Counted from the first letter of the stretch, positions 35,876 to 45,012 are shown. The stretch is DNA of 64,000 nt from RPQJ01 sp963754535 (GCA_963754535.1 CAVWGG010000013.1:1-64000); one strand, 5' to 3'. A program made the numbers and translations. The notes: generated by a model not told the origin, from the letters alone.

Positions 35876-35917
35876 GCTGCGGTTCAGGGCCATGCCGGCC
35901 CCACCGAGCGCGCGTCC

Positions 35918-37024
35918 ATGCAGGAAAGACTCCAGAACATCAACGTCGTCTCGAGCGAACTGCTCCCCACGCCGGAGGCGATCAAGCGCGATCTGCCGCT
36001 GACGCAGGCAGCCGAAGACTTCGTGTACCGGAGTCGCCAGGCCGTGCGCAGGATCCTCGACCGTGACGATCCGCGCCTGTTCGTCGTCGTCGGCCCGTGC
36101 TCGATCCACGATCCGGCGGCTGCACGCGAGTATGCGCAGCGCCTGCGCGAGCTGGCCGCGAAGGTCGACAAGACGATGCTGCTGGTCATGCGCGTCTACT
36201 TCGAGAAGCCACGGACGACGGTGGGCTGGAAAGGCCTCATCAACGATCCCGACATGGACGACTCGTTCCACATCGAGAAGGGCATCCGCATCGCCCGCGA
36301 GTTGCTGCTGTTTCTCGCCGACCTCGGGATGCCGGCGGCTACCGAAGCGCTCGACCCGATCATGCCGCAGTACCTGTCCGAGCTGATCACGTGGACCGCG
36401 ATCGGCGCGCGCACGACCGAATCGCAGACCCATCGCGAGATGGCGAGCGGGCTGTCGACGCCCGTGGGGTTCAAGAACGGCACGGACGGCTCGCTGACGG
36501 TCGCGATCAACGCGCTGCAGTCGGTGCGCCACCCGCACCACTTCCTGGGCATCACGCAGCAGGGCCAGTCTGCCGTGTTCCGCACGCGCGGCAACACGTA
36601 CGGTCACATCGTGCTGCGCGGCGGCGGCTCGCGCACGAACTACGATTCAGTGAGCCTCGCGCTGGCCGAGCGCGAGCTCGACAAGGCCGGACTGCCTTCC
36701 AACATCGTCGTCGACTGCAGCCACGGCAATTCCAACAAGGATCCCGGCCTGCAGCCGCTCGTCGCCGAGAACCTGGCCAACCAGATCCTCGAGGGCAATC
36801 GCTCGCTCGTGGGGTTCATGCTCGAGAGCAACCTGCACTGGGGCAGCCAGCCGCTCAGCAGCGATCGCAGTCAGTTGCAGTACGGCGTCTCGGTCACGGA
36901 TGCCTGCGTGGACTGGGCGACGACCGAAGGACTGCTGGTCTCGCTGGACGAGCGGCTGCGTTCGGCGCCGCGGTTCGCGAACGATTACCAGACCAGGTCG
37001 TCGGGAACGACAAAGTCCTTGTAG
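35918..37024 (+). CDS. aroG: 3-deoxy-7-phosphoheptulonate (DAHP) synthase, class I
   Basis: 368 residues, in the range of E. coli AroF/G/H. Motifs in order are VVVGPCSIHDP, MRVYFEKPRTTVGWKGLINDP, ATEALDP, GARTTESQTHREMASGLSTPVGFKNGTDG, and VDCSHGNSNKD with metal and phosphate contacts. It joins phosphoenolpyruvate and erythrose 4-phosphate at the start of the shikimate pathway. Which amino acid inhibits it cannot be decided, so the symbol is a type label. Its last 40 bases overlap convergently with the DUF2058-like gene. Confidence 0.92.
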   Translation: MQERLQNINVVSSELLPTPEAIKRDLPLTQAAEDFVYRSRQAVRRILDRDDPRLFVVVGPCSIHDPAAAREYAQRLRELAAKVDKTMLLVMRVYFEKPRTTVGWKGLINDPDMDDSFHIEKGIRIARELLLFLADLGMPAATEALDPIMPQYLSELITWTAIGARTTESQTHREMASGLSTPVGFKNGTDGSLTVAINALQSVRHPHHFLGITQQGQSAVFRTRGNTYGHIVLRGGGSRTNYDSVSLALAERELDKAGLPSNIVVDCSHGNSNKDPGLQPLVAENLANQILEGNRSLVGFMLESNLHWGSQPLSSDRSQLQYGVSVTDACVDWATTEGLLVSLDERLRSAPRFANDYQTRSSGTTKSL

Positions 37025-37542
37025 GCCTCGTCGACCGGTGTCGATTCCACCTTGTCCGACGTGTTCACCACGGCGCGCGGCTCACGTTCCCGTACGCGCT
37101 CGCCGGTTTCCGCCGGCACCAGTTCGTAGTGCCCATCGCAGCGGACAATGGCGATTTCGCCGCGGACGATTCGCTCACGCAGCGAAGCATCCACCGGGAT
37201 ACGGCCCACCTTGCCATTGATCACGAAGTTGAAGTAGTCGTCGCTTTCGGGCTTCGCGATCTTGTTCTGCTCGACGAGCTGGCGGATTTCCGCCCAGCGC
37301 GCTTTGGCCGCCGCCTTCTCTTCGCGCTTGCGGTTGAGCTCGGCGTCCTTCGCGGCCTTGGCCGCCGCCTGCTTCTGCAGTTCGGCCTGGCGCTGTTCCT
37401 CGCGAAAGTTGCGGTCCTTCTTGCCGACCTGCTTGCGGTCGGTGAAGTTCTGGCGCTTCTGGCTCTGCTCGGCCTGCTTGACCTGCTTTTCGCTGACCAG
37501 GCCGGCCTGCAGCAACTGCTCACGCAAAGACAAGCCGGACAT
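36985..37542 (-). CDS. DUF2058 (YaiL-like) protein
   Basis: 185 residues. A highly charged, coiled N-terminal half rich in Lys, Gln and Glu (LSLREQLLQAGLVSEKQVKQ...) is followed by a compact C-terminal domain ending DFVVPDDLVW, typical of the DUF2058/YaiL family. The basic, helical nature suggests nucleic-acid or ribosome association, but function is unknown. The 3' end overlaps the DAHP synthase gene by 40 bases on the opposite strand. Confidence 0.82.
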   Translation of the reverse strand: MSGLSLREQLLQAGLVSEKQVKQAEQSQKRQNFTDRKQVGKKDRNFREEQRQAELQKQAAAKAAKDAELNRKREEKAAAKARWAEIRQLVEQNKIAKPESDDYFNFVINGKVGRIPVDASLRERIVRGEIAIVRCDGHYELVPAETGERVREREPRAVVNTSDKVESTPVDEAYKDFVVPDDLVW

Positions 37543-37727
37543 GCTGGAACCTCGGGGGCCACGGGTGGGGCAAGGCCGCGTATGTTACGCAGTGGACGGC
37601 TGGATGCGAAGCGCGAAAGGTTCACGAAATTCGCGCGAAACCGCAGGAACAGGCTGACAGGCCGTCCTGATAAGATCCGGCGCTGCCTTTTTCACCATCC
37701 GGTCACCATGCCGGGGAGGATCCGACC

Positions 37728-38210
37728 ATGACGATCAAAGTGGGCGACAAGATGCCCGTCGGCACGTTCAAGACGATGACCAAGGACGGCCCGCAGAACC
37801 TGACCACGGACCAGCTCTTCGCTGGCAAGACGGTCGTGCTGTTTTCCGTGCCGGGTGCGTTCACGCCCACCTGCGACGCCAAGCACCTGCCGGGTTTCGT
37901 CGAGAACGCCGGCGCGATCAAGGCCAAGGGCGTCGACACGATCGCCTGCATGGCGGTCAACGACGTGTTCGTGATGAACGCCTGGGGCAAGCACTCGAAC
38001 GTCGGCGACGGCGTGCTGATGCTGGCCGATGGCAATGCGGAATACGCCAAGGCGCTCGGCCTCGAGCTGAACGCGAGCGGGTTCGGCATGGGTATCCGTG
38101 GCCAGCGCTTCGCGGTCATCGTGAAGGACGGCACGGTCACGGGGCTCTTCGTCGAGGGCCCGGGCGAGTTCAAGGTCTCGAGCGCCGACTACGTGCTGAG
38201 CCAGCTGTAA
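37728..38210 (+). CDS. Peroxiredoxin, Prx5/AhpE-like (peroxiredoxin-5 family)
   Basis: 160 residues, normal for the atypical or one-Cys Prx5 group. The peroxidatic cysteine is in PGAFTPTCDAKHLPGF; later cysteine CMAVND could take part in a disulphide or be structural. By family it reduces hydrogen peroxide and alkyl hydroperoxides using glutaredoxin or glutathione. ATG 37728 has GGGAGG about ten bases upstream. Confidence 0.92.
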   Translation: MTIKVGDKMPVGTFKTMTKDGPQNLTTDQLFAGKTVVLFSVPGAFTPTCDAKHLPGFVENAGAIKAKGVDTIACMAVNDVFVMNAWGKHSNVGDGVLMLADGNAEYAKALGLELNASGFGMGIRGQRFAVIVKDGTVTGLFVEGPGEFKVSSADYVLSQL

Positions 38211-38282
38211 TCCGCTCTATCCTGCGACGCTCACCGCAGCGGCGTGCCTCCAGGCACGCCGTTCGCGCATTGGAGACTGCCC

Positions 38283-38681
38283 GTGATTGAAAATGCCCCC
38301 GTCGTGACGATGCTCTATGCCGCCCTGTGCGGCATCCTCCTGATTGCGCTTGCGCTAAACATCGTGCGCCTGCGGCTCGGCCGCAAGATCCCGCTCGGCA
38401 TGGGCGAAGATGCGGCACTCGAGCAGCCGGTGCGAGTGCACGGCAATTTCACCGAGTACGCGCCGACGTTCCTGATCCTGCTGCTGCTCGCGGAACTCGG
38501 CGGTGCGGCATTCTGGTTCCTGCACCTGCTGGGCGCCGCGTTCGTGATGGGCCGACTGCTGCACGCCTACGGGCTCAGCACCGTGCGTGCGCGTTCGTTC
38601 GGCCGTTTCTACGGCTCGGCGCTGTCATGGACGTCGATCCTGGTGCTCAGCGGCTACCTGCTGGTGCGTTCCTTCGGCTGA
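38283..38681 (+). CDS. MAPEG-family membrane protein
   Basis: 132 residues with four predicted membrane helices. The MAPEG pattern is visible: R.HGNFTEYAPTFLILLLLAE and LHAYGLS. Related bacterial proteins (YecN-like) bind glutathione, but many are of unknown role. GTG 38283 has GGAGA about seven bases upstream; the frame is open from a GTG at 38244 but without a ribosome site. Confidence 0.8.
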   Translation: MIENAPVVTMLYAALCGILLIALALNIVRLRLGRKIPLGMGEDAALEQPVRVHGNFTEYAPTFLILLLLAELGGAAFWFLHLLGAAFVMGRLLHAYGLSTVRARSFGRFYGSALSWTSILVLSGYLLVRSFG

Positions 38682-38715
38682 GCCGGCCAAACAGACCATG
38701 CCCTGACCCACGGCC

Positions 38716-39567
38716 ATGCATACGCTCGAACCGGAATTCCGGACCCTGCGGGACGACGGCCTCATCGACGACGGCACGGCAGCCAGCGCCATAGCCCTCG
38801 ATCGCGGGGAGGTGTTCTCCCTGCACCATGAACTGCGCGCCACCCTGTACGCGGGCGTGCTGCTGGTGATGGCCGGCGTGGGCATCCTCCTCGCGCGCAA
38901 TCTCGACCGGATCGGCCCCTTGACCATCGTGCTGATGATTGCGCTCGCCGCGGCTGCGTGCAGCGTGCCCGCCGTCCGCGCGAAGCTTGCGGGCCGCCCG
39001 CTCACCGTCGCGGGCGACTACCTGCTGCTCCTCGCCGTGCTGCTCGGCAGCGCGGACCTCGCCTATGCCGAGCGTCAGTTCACGCTGCTCGGCCCCTGGT
39101 GGTCGTGGCACCTGCTGCTGCTCGCGGTCGTCCACGCGGCCATCGCTTACCGCTTCGCCTCGCCGCTTGTGCTGGCGGCGTCCCTCACTTCGCTCGCTGG
39201 CTGGTTCGGCGTGGGCGGCACGCTTGGCGACGTCCTGCATTTTTCAGACTCGACGCCGTCGCTTGGCGCGCGTGCGCTCGCGTGCGCCGCGACGATTGCC
39301 GCCTGGCGCTACGCCGATCGCAGCATGCTTCCGCGCACGCGTTTCAGCGACGTGTTCGATCACTTCGCGGCGAACCTGGCGTTCTGGGGTGCGATCGCGT
39401 GGTGCCTCGAGTGGCCGTGGCTCGCGGCCGGGTTGCCGTTGCTGGCGGCGCTCGCGTATGTGTCGGTACGTCGCGGACTCGACACCGGCCGCGAGGCGTT
39501 CCTCGTGTACGGCATCGTGTACGCGGCGATCGGCACCTGTGCCGTGGCCGTGCCGCGTACTTCGTGA
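38716..39567 (+). CDS. Multi-pass membrane protein, DUF2157-like
   Basis: 283 residues. An N-terminal cytoplasmic segment (LRDDGLIDDGTAASAIA) resembles the DUF2157 start, followed by about eight hydrophobic helices. The function is unknown. It is the first gene of a three-gene membrane set, with the tiny 39569 gene and the 373-residue protein next to it; all are spaced by a base or overlap. Confidence 0.65.
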   Translation: MHTLEPEFRTLRDDGLIDDGTAASAIALDRGEVFSLHHELRATLYAGVLLVMAGVGILLARNLDRIGPLTIVLMIALAAAACSVPAVRAKLAGRPLTVAGDYLLLLAVLLGSADLAYAERQFTLLGPWWSWHLLLLAVVHAAIAYRFASPLVLAASLTSLAGWFGVGGTLGDVLHFSDSTPSLGARALACAATIAAWRYADRSMLPRTRFSDVFDHFAANLAFWGAIAWCLEWPWLAAGLPLLAALAYVSVRRGLDTGREAFLVYGIVYAAIGTCAVAVPRTS

Positions 39568-39568
39568 T

Positions 39569-39664
39569 ATGACCTCGTCGTTCGGTTTCGTGCTGATCGT
39601 CGTGTGCGTCGCGGCGGCCACGCTGTGGCAGTTGCGCCGACGCCTCCGCGAGCCCAGCCCATGA
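39569..39664 (+). CDS. Small single-helix membrane protein (31 aa)
   Basis: 31 residues: MTSSF, one hydrophobic helix (about residues 5-20) and an Arg-rich tail. The ATG starts one base after the preceding stop, and its own stop overlaps the ATG of the following gene (ATGA). The tight fit on both sides argues that it is translated. Such small helices often stabilise partner membrane proteins, but function here is unknown. Confidence 0.5.
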   Translation: MTSSFGFVLIVVCVAAATLWQLRRRLREPSP

Positions 39665-40782
39665 GGGGCCGTTGGCGTCCGTCGCCCGCGGAGGAACGCT
39701 GGCTCGAGGTAGGATCCCGACTCGGTGCCGCGGTACCGCGCGCCGTCATAGCCGAGCGTACCGGAGGCTGGCGCAGCACAGGCCCGCTCGCGCGCATCGT
39801 GCTGTTCCTGCTGGGACTCGTCGCGGCGGCACTGCTGCTCGGGATCGTCGGCTTTCGCGACGAGACCACGTTGCTCATCGCAGGGCTCGGCGCCGCACTC
39901 GCCGCCGAGTGGCTGACCGTCGCAAAGCGCCTGCATGCGTCCGGCGTCGAAGAGGGCCTCTGCGTCGCCGGCTCCCTGATGATCGGCGCCTGGCTCACCA
40001 CGGTCATCGCGCCGGGGTCCAGCTTCGCCGGGGGCACTGTCGAGACGCTGCTGCTGATCGCTGCCGTGGGCGCCGCGGGGCTGCGGCTCTTGAATCCCCT
40101 CGTCATGACCTGCGCCGTGATTGCGTTCGTCTATTGGATCGGGTCAACCGCGGTTGCGCGTGCGCTCGATCAAACGATCGGCGGCGGCGTGACCGCAGTC
40201 ATGGTCGGCTGCGCGCTCGCTTCGCTTGCGCTCTTGCTGGGCATGCGCGAATACCGCCGCCCGTCGCATGATCGGATGCTCGACTGGCTGGTTGCAACGC
40301 TGCCGGTCGCTGCCTACGCGCGGCACGCAACCTGGAACGCTTACGAAGCCTTGCCGGTCCCGGGCGGCTTCGGCACGGGTCGTATTGCGACCGCGGTGTT
40401 TCTGCTCGCACTCGGCGGCGCGCTGCTGGTCGCAGGCCTGCGCAAGCGACGGCATGCACCGTTCCTCGGCTTCATGGGCTGCGTCGCCTGCCTCGCAGTG
40501 GAGTTGCGACTTGCCACCACGCTTGCGCCTGAAGCCTGGCTCATCGTCTACGGACTCGCAGCGCTGGTCGCAGGTGTGGCATTGGACCGTTACCTGCGCA
40601 CGCCGCGCAACGGTCTCACCTCGGCGGCGCTGACCCACCGTGAGGGACCGCTCGACCTGCTGCAGACCGCGGGCGCAGCAGTGCTCGCGCACCGCACGGC
40701 CGCCGAGTCCCCGCCCTCCGAGCGCCCTGTCGCTGAAGGTGAGGGGCGATTCGGCGGCGGTGGCGCCACTGGCAGCTACTAA
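39661..40782 (+). CDS. Multi-pass membrane protein of unknown function
   Basis: 373 residues with about nine hydrophobic helices, a cytoplasmic N-terminus (PSPAEERWLEVGSRLGAAVPR) and a Gly/Ser-rich C-terminal tail (GGGGATGS). I do not recognise a family with certainty; pairing with a DUF2157-like protein suggests DUF4401-type membrane proteins. It overlaps the 31-residue gene by four bases and is followed by the etfBA terminator. Confidence 0.6.
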   Translation: MRGRWRPSPAEERWLEVGSRLGAAVPRAVIAERTGGWRSTGPLARIVLFLLGLVAAALLLGIVGFRDETTLLIAGLGAALAAEWLTVAKRLHASGVEEGLCVAGSLMIGAWLTTVIAPGSSFAGGTVETLLLIAAVGAAGLRLLNPLVMTCAVIAFVYWIGSTAVARALDQTIGGGVTAVMVGCALASLALLLGMREYRRPSHDRMLDWLVATLPVAAYARHATWNAYEALPVPGGFGTGRIATAVFLLALGGALLVAGLRKRRHAPFLGFMGCVACLAVELRLATTLAPEAWLIVYGLAALVAGVALDRYLRTPRNGLTSAALTHREGPLDLLQTAGAAVLAHRTAAESPPSERPVAEGEGRFGGGGATGSY

Positions 40783-40813
40783 AGCGGCCTGTCACCGGAC
40801 TCCAGGATAGCGA

Positions 40814-40849
40814 CAAAGAAAAAGCCCGGGGACCTCGCGATCACCGGGC
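40814..40849 (-). terminator. Rho-independent terminator of etfB-etfA
   Basis: On the minus strand GCCCGG (40849-40844) pairs with CCGGGC (40829-40824), and TTTTTCTTTG follows. It lies 23 bases after the etfA stop, and it also faces the convergent membrane protein gene. Confidence 0.8.
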
Positions 40850-40872
40850 CTTCACTTGGCGCAGGATGCCGA

Positions 40873-41814
40873 TCAGCCCAGTGCTTTCTCGAGCTCCGGC
40901 ACGATCGTGAACAGGTCGCCCACCAGCCCGACGTCCGCGCTCTCGAAGATCGGCGCTTCGCCGTCCTTGTTGATGGCGACGATCGTGCGCGCGTCCTTGA
41001 TGCCGGTCATGTGCTGGATCGCGCCCGAGATGCCGATCGCGAAGTACACCTGCGGAGCGATGATCTTGCCGGTCTGGCCGACCTGCAGGTCGTTCGGGAC
41101 GTAGCCCGCGTCCACTGCAGCGCGCGACGCGCCAACCGCCGCACCGAGCTTGTCGGCGAGGGAATAGATCAGCTTGAAGTTCTCCGCGCTGCCGAGCGCG
41201 CGGCCACCCGAGACGACCTTGGCGGCCGACTGCAGGTCCGGACGGCCCGTCGTTGCGCCCGAACGCGACACGAAGCGCGTGTGCGAGGGCAGGGCGACAC
41301 CCGGGTCGACCTTCTCGACGGTCGCGCTGCCGCCCGAGCCAGCCGCTTCGAACGAAGCGACGCGCACGGTGGCGACGACGGTTGCGCCCGCAGCGGCTTC
41401 AACGGTGAGGATTGCGTTGCCCGCGTAGATCGGGCGCTTGAACGTGTGCGAGCTTTCGACCGCCATGATGTCAGACACCTGGCTCACGCCGAGCAGTGCC
41501 GCGACGCGGGGCATGACGTCCTTGCCGAACGTCGTCGAGGGGCCGAACACGTGCGTGTAGCCGGCGGCGAGCTTCGCGATCTGCGGCGCGAGGATGGCCG
41601 CGAGCGGCTCCTTGTTGGCCGGGCTCTCGACGACGATCACCTTGCTGACGCCCGCGAGCGCAGCAGCTTCAGCGGCAATGGCCGACGCATCCGCCGCAAG
41701 CACGGCGATGTCGATGGTGGCGCCCGCGATCTTCGAGGCGCAGGTGACGCTCTTCGCCGTGCTGGCGTTCAGCTTCGCGCCGTCGTGTTCGGCGACGATC
41801 AGGATCTTGCTCAT
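40873..41814 (-). CDS. etfA: Electron transfer flavoprotein alpha subunit
   Basis: 313 residues. The C-terminal FAD domain shows SGGRALGSAENFKLI, LADKLGAAVGASRAAVDAGYVPN, QVGQTGK, YFAIGISGAIQHMTG and VAINKD, all typical of EtfA. With EtfB it carries electrons from acyl-CoA and other dehydrogenases to ETF-ubiquinone oxidoreductase. The ATG overlaps the etfB stop by one base. No ETF-QO or acyl-CoA dehydrogenase gene is nearby. Confidence 0.95.
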   Translation of the reverse strand: MSKILIVAEHDGAKLNASTAKSVTCASKIAGATIDIAVLAADASAIAAEAAALAGVSKVIVVESPANKEPLAAILAPQIAKLAAGYTHVFGPSTTFGKDVMPRVAALLGVSQVSDIMAVESSHTFKRPIYAGNAILTVEAAAGATVVATVRVASFEAAGSGGSATVEKVDPGVALPSHTRFVSRSGATTGRPDLQSAAKVVSGGRALGSAENFKLIYSLADKLGAAVGASRAAVDAGYVPNDLQVGQTGKIIAPQVYFAIGISGAIQHMTGIKDARTIVAINKDGEAPIFESADVGLVGDLFTIVPELEKALG

Positions 41815-42563
41815 CAGACCAACCCCTTCTGCTTCAGCACGCCGACGAGTTCGGCGACGTCCTTGACGATGATGCCTTTCTGGCGGCTCGGCGGCGGATC
41901 GACCTTGACGGTCTTGAACGCTGCCCCTTCAGCCACGCCGTAATCGGCGACGCTCTTGGTGTCGAGCGGCTTTTTCTTTGCCTTCATGATGTCCGGCAAC
42001 TTCACGTAGCGCGGCTCATTGAGGCGAAGGTCGACCGACAGCACGGCCGGCAGGTCGACCTCGAGCGTTTCGAGGCCGCTGTCGACTTCGCGCGTGACGG
42101 TGGCCTTGCCGTCGGCGATGTCGACCTTCGAGCAGGAGGTCGCCTGTGGACGGTCGAGCAGGGCGGCGAGCATCTGGGCCGTCTGGCCGTTGTCCTCGTC
42201 GATGGCCTGCTTGCCCAGCAGCGTCAGGAACGGCTGCTCGGCTTCGGCGATCTTCTGGAAGATCTTCGCGATCGACAACGGCGCCATGGCGGCGTCGGTC
42301 TGCACCAGGATCGCGCGGTCGGCACCCATTGCGAGCGCGGTGCGCAACTGCTGCTGGGTGTCCGAGGGTCCGATGCTGACGGCCAGCACTTCGTCCGCCA
42401 GGCCCTGTTCCTTGATGCGCAGCGCTTGTTCGAGCGCGATTTCATCAAAGGGGTTGATGCTCATCTTGACGCCTTCGGTGATGACGCCCGTGTTGTCAGG
42501 TTTGACACGGATGCGGACGTTGTAGTCCACGACGCGTTTGACACCGACCATGATTCTGCGCAC
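41814..42563 (-). CDS. etfB: Electron transfer flavoprotein beta subunit
   Basis: 249 residues: VGVKRVVDYN at the start, MSINPFDEIALEQALRIKE, the DEDNGQTAQMLAALLDRPQAT signature and a C-terminal arm with KAKKKPLD. It binds AMP and pairs with EtfA. GTG 42563 was kept because AGGAG lies seven bases upstream and it aligns with the usual EtfB N-terminus; the ATG at 42551 would remove part of the first strand. First gene of etfB-etfA. Confidence 0.94.
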   Translation of the reverse strand: MRRIMVGVKRVVDYNVRIRVKPDNTGVITEGVKMSINPFDEIALEQALRIKEQGLADEVLAVSIGPSDTQQQLRTALAMGADRAILVQTDAAMAPLSIAKIFQKIAEAEQPFLTLLGKQAIDEDNGQTAQMLAALLDRPQATSCSKVDIADGKATVTREVDSGLETLEVDLPAVLSVDLRLNEPRYVKLPDIMKAKKKPLDTKSVADYGVAEGAAFKTVKVDPPPSRQKGIIVKDVAELVGVLKQKGLV

Positions 42564-42601
42564 GCGCTCACTCCTGTTCAGCTGGTACTTTGCAACGCAA
42601 C

Positions 42602-42607
42602 ATCATA
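42602..42607 (-). promoter_or_regulatory. Possible -10 element for etfB
   Basis: TATGAT on the minus strand, 38 bases before the etfB start, matches TATAAT at five positions. The -35 region would fall in the adjacent hairpin and is not clear. Confidence 0.35.
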
Positions 42608-42647
42608 CCAGTCCGACCGGCCGCAGAAACCGGCCGACCCGGACTGG
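42608..42647. terminator. Long GC-rich hairpin between rsgA and etfB
   Basis: CCAGTCC (42608-42614) pairs with GGACTGG (42641-42647), and inner CGGCCG segments extend the stem across a short loop. It follows the minus-strand rsgA stop by about 20 bases. It probably ends that transcript, although no long T-run follows. Confidence 0.5.
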
Positions 42648-42665
42648 AAGCATCGGAATCGGCCG

Positions 42666-43658
42666 CTACCAACCCCGCTTTTCGTCGAGCTGTCGGGTCA
42701 GGTTGACGAGCCGCCGGTAGCTTTCCAGCCGCCGCGGGTCGATTTGCCCGGATTCGACGGCCGCCTGGACCGCGCATTGGGGCTCCCGCAGGTGCAGGCA
42801 GTTCTGGAATCGGCAGCCGGGCGCCCGCTGGATGATTTCCAGATAGCCCCGCTGGATGTCCGGCAGGGGCATGACGGGGGGCGCGTAGTCCCGCACGCCC
42901 GGAGAGTCCGTCAACTCGCCCCAGGGCAGCTGCACGATCGCGGACGAGACGGTGGTGTGCTTGCCCTGGCCCGACCCGACCGAGAGGTCCGACGTGGCCC
43001 GATAGGCGCCCTCGCAGAGCGCATTGGTCAGCGACGACTTCCCGACCCCCGACTGGCCGGCCAGCAGCGTGCGGCGGCCCTGCAGGCGCTCCTTGAGGGC
43101 ATCGAGCCCGGTGCCGCGCTTGGCGGAGACCGTCACCACCGGTATCCCGATCCGCCGGTACGTGTCGATGAAGGCAAATTCCTCCGGGCCGAACTCGCCG
43201 GCGCCGATCAGGTCCTGCTTGTTGAGGATCAACAACGGTTCGATTCCGGCGTAACCGGCCCCGGCCAGGTAGCGGTCGATGATGAACGGGTCGCAGGTGG
43301 GGCGGGGTGCCACGACGATGCCCAGCTGGTCCAGGTTGGACGCAATGTCCTCGACGCCGCCCCGGCTGTCCGTTCGTTGCAGGACGTTGCGGCGCGGCAG
43401 CCGTTCCGCGACCACCCAGTATTCGGAGTCTGCTGCCCCGGTTTCTCGCTCGAGCCGCACTACGTCGCCAGCGACGACCTCTGTCCGGCGACCGCGAATC
43501 TTGCAGGAGAGGCGCTCGGCGGTGTCTGCCGTCAGTACGACGACCCGGCGGCCATACGACTCGACCACACAGCCGGTCCTGCCTTCGGTCACCGACGGCG
43601 GCTTGGAGCCGCTGCCTGAGCGGCTTGACGGGCGTTCGCTGCGGCGGCGCATGCTCAC
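42666..43658 (-). CDS. rsgA: Ribosome small-subunit GTPase RsgA
   Basis: 330 residues. An OB-fold N-terminal domain precedes the circularly permuted GTPase: G4 NKQD, G5 SAKRGTG, G1 GQSGVGKSSL and G3 DSPGV. The C-terminal zinc knuckle uses CRFQNCLHLREPQC. It promotes late 30S subunit maturation and is also a target of (p)ppGpp in other bacteria. GTG 43658 overlaps the stop of the Ste24 gene (GTGA); ATG 43652 is an alternative. Confidence 0.94.
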   Translation of the reverse strand: MSMRRRSERPSSRSGSGSKPPSVTEGRTGCVVESYGRRVVVLTADTAERLSCKIRGRRTEVVAGDVVRLERETGAADSEYWVVAERLPRRNVLQRTDSRGGVEDIASNLDQLGIVVAPRPTCDPFIIDRYLAGAGYAGIEPLLILNKQDLIGAGEFGPEEFAFIDTYRRIGIPVVTVSAKRGTGLDALKERLQGRRTLLAGQSGVGKSSLTNALCEGAYRATSDLSVGSGQGKHTTVSSAIVQLPWGELTDSPGVRDYAPPVMPLPDIQRGYLEIIQRAPGCRFQNCLHLREPQCAVQAAVESGQIDPRRLESYRRLVNLTRQLDEKRGW

Positions 43659-44947
43659 GTGGACGAGGTCGCATGCCCGGCGGCAAGGACAAATTGCGCG
43701 CCACCGGGATTGACGAGCCGTGCAATCCGGACGACCGGCGGTGGGTGCGAGTCGTAGAAAGCCGAATGCAACGGGTCCGGCGTCAGCGTGCTCGCATTTT
43801 CACGATACAGCCTGACCAGCGCCCGGCCCAACTCGGGACCGTCGCTGAAACGGGCCGCGAAAGCGTCCGCCTGGAACTCGTGGCGCCTCGACCAGGCAGC
43901 GCCCAGCGGCGTCAGGATCCAGGTGAACGCAGGGAGCACGAGGATGAACAACAGCAGGGCGGCCGAACTGCCGGGCTGATCGACGCCAAGTGCGGTGTAG
44001 AACCAGTCTTGAGCCGACAACCAGCCCAGGAGGGCGAAGCCTCCCAACGAGGCCGCTGCACTCACGATCAGCCGCTGCGGAATGTGCTTGAGCTTGAAGT
44101 GCGCGAGCTCATGGGCAAGCACCGCTTCGACCTGCACTGGCGAGAGCGATTGCAGCAACGTGTCGTAGAAGACGATGCGCTTCTCGCGGCCGAGCCCGGT
44201 GAAATAGGCATTGCCGTGAGCGGAGCGCTTCGAGCCGTCCATTATGTACACGTCGCGCGCATGGAAATCACAGCGGGCGAGCAGGGCGTCGATGCGCTCG
44301 CGCAGGGCCGCGTCCGTGAGCGGTGTGAATTTATTGAAGAACCCGGCGATCCAACGGGGCCACGCCCAGAGCAGCAGCAGCGAGAACGCCATCCACACGG
44401 CCCATGCGATCAGCCACCAGCGCGCGCCGCTTGCGTGCATCGTCCAGAGCACGAGGGCGACGACACCACCGCCCAACAATCCACCCAGTGCGATCGCCTT
44501 GAGCAGGTCGACCACGAAGACGGCGGGAGTGGTCCGATTGAAGCCGAAGCGCGCTTCGAGCACGAACGTCCGCCAGACGGAGAATGGCAGCGAGACCAGG
44601 CTCACCGCCAACAGCGACAGCAGAACGTGTACCGTTCCGGCCCAGATTGGATTCGCGCCAGCGACCGCAGCTGCGAGCCGACCGAGGGCCGCGATACCGC
44701 CCCCCAGCGTCAGGACCAGCAGGACGATTGCATCGAAGACCAGTTCCACCCGGCCGAAGCGCTGCCTTGCGACCGTGTAATCGGCTGCTTTGGCATGCTC
44801 AACTGCGCTGACCGCATCGGCGAAAGCGGGCGGGACTTCGTTCCGGTGTGCGGCGACGTGGCGTGTTTGCCTGAGCGACAGCCAGAACTGCACGACGAGG
44901 TGCAGGCTTAAGGCCGCCAGGAATGCAACGGTCATCCAATGGGGCAT
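43655..44947 (-). CDS. M48 (Ste24/HtpX-like) membrane zinc peptidase
   Basis: 430 residues, close to CAAX prenyl protease 1 (Ste24) homologues. Several membrane helices flank the zinc motif HELAHFKLKHIP (HExxH), with the third ligand region in EFQADAFA and the upstream GSKRSAHGNAYFTGLG signature. In bacteria these act in membrane protein quality control. ATG 44947 was preferred to a TTG three bases upstream. It overlaps rsgA and is divergent from orn. Confidence 0.9.
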   Translation of the reverse strand: MPHWMTVAFLAALSLHLVVQFWLSLRQTRHVAAHRNEVPPAFADAVSAVEHAKAADYTVARQRFGRVELVFDAIVLLVLTLGGGIAALGRLAAAVAGANPIWAGTVHVLLSLLAVSLVSLPFSVWRTFVLEARFGFNRTTPAVFVVDLLKAIALGGLLGGGVVALVLWTMHASGARWWLIAWAVWMAFSLLLLWAWPRWIAGFFNKFTPLTDAALRERIDALLARCDFHARDVYIMDGSKRSAHGNAYFTGLGREKRIVFYDTLLQSLSPVQVEAVLAHELAHFKLKHIPQRLIVSAAASLGGFALLGWLSAQDWFYTALGVDQPGSSAALLLFILVLPAFTWILTPLGAAWSRRHEFQADAFAARFSDGPELGRALVRLYRENASTLTPDPLHSAFYDSHPPPVVRIARLVNPGGAQFVLAAGHATSST

Positions 44948-45006
44948 CAAGGTGGTGTATTTAACAATGGAGTGTGTCCACGAAGGGTGCGGAGCTTAGC
45001 CTTTGC

Positions 45007-45012
45007 TAGAAT
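45007..45012 (+). promoter_or_regulatory. Likely -10 element of orn
   Basis: TTTGCTAGAATCG contains TAGAAT preceded by TGC, an extended -10 pattern, 85 bases before the orn start. No strong -35 hexamer is needed for extended -10 promoters, and none is seen. Confidence 0.4.
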
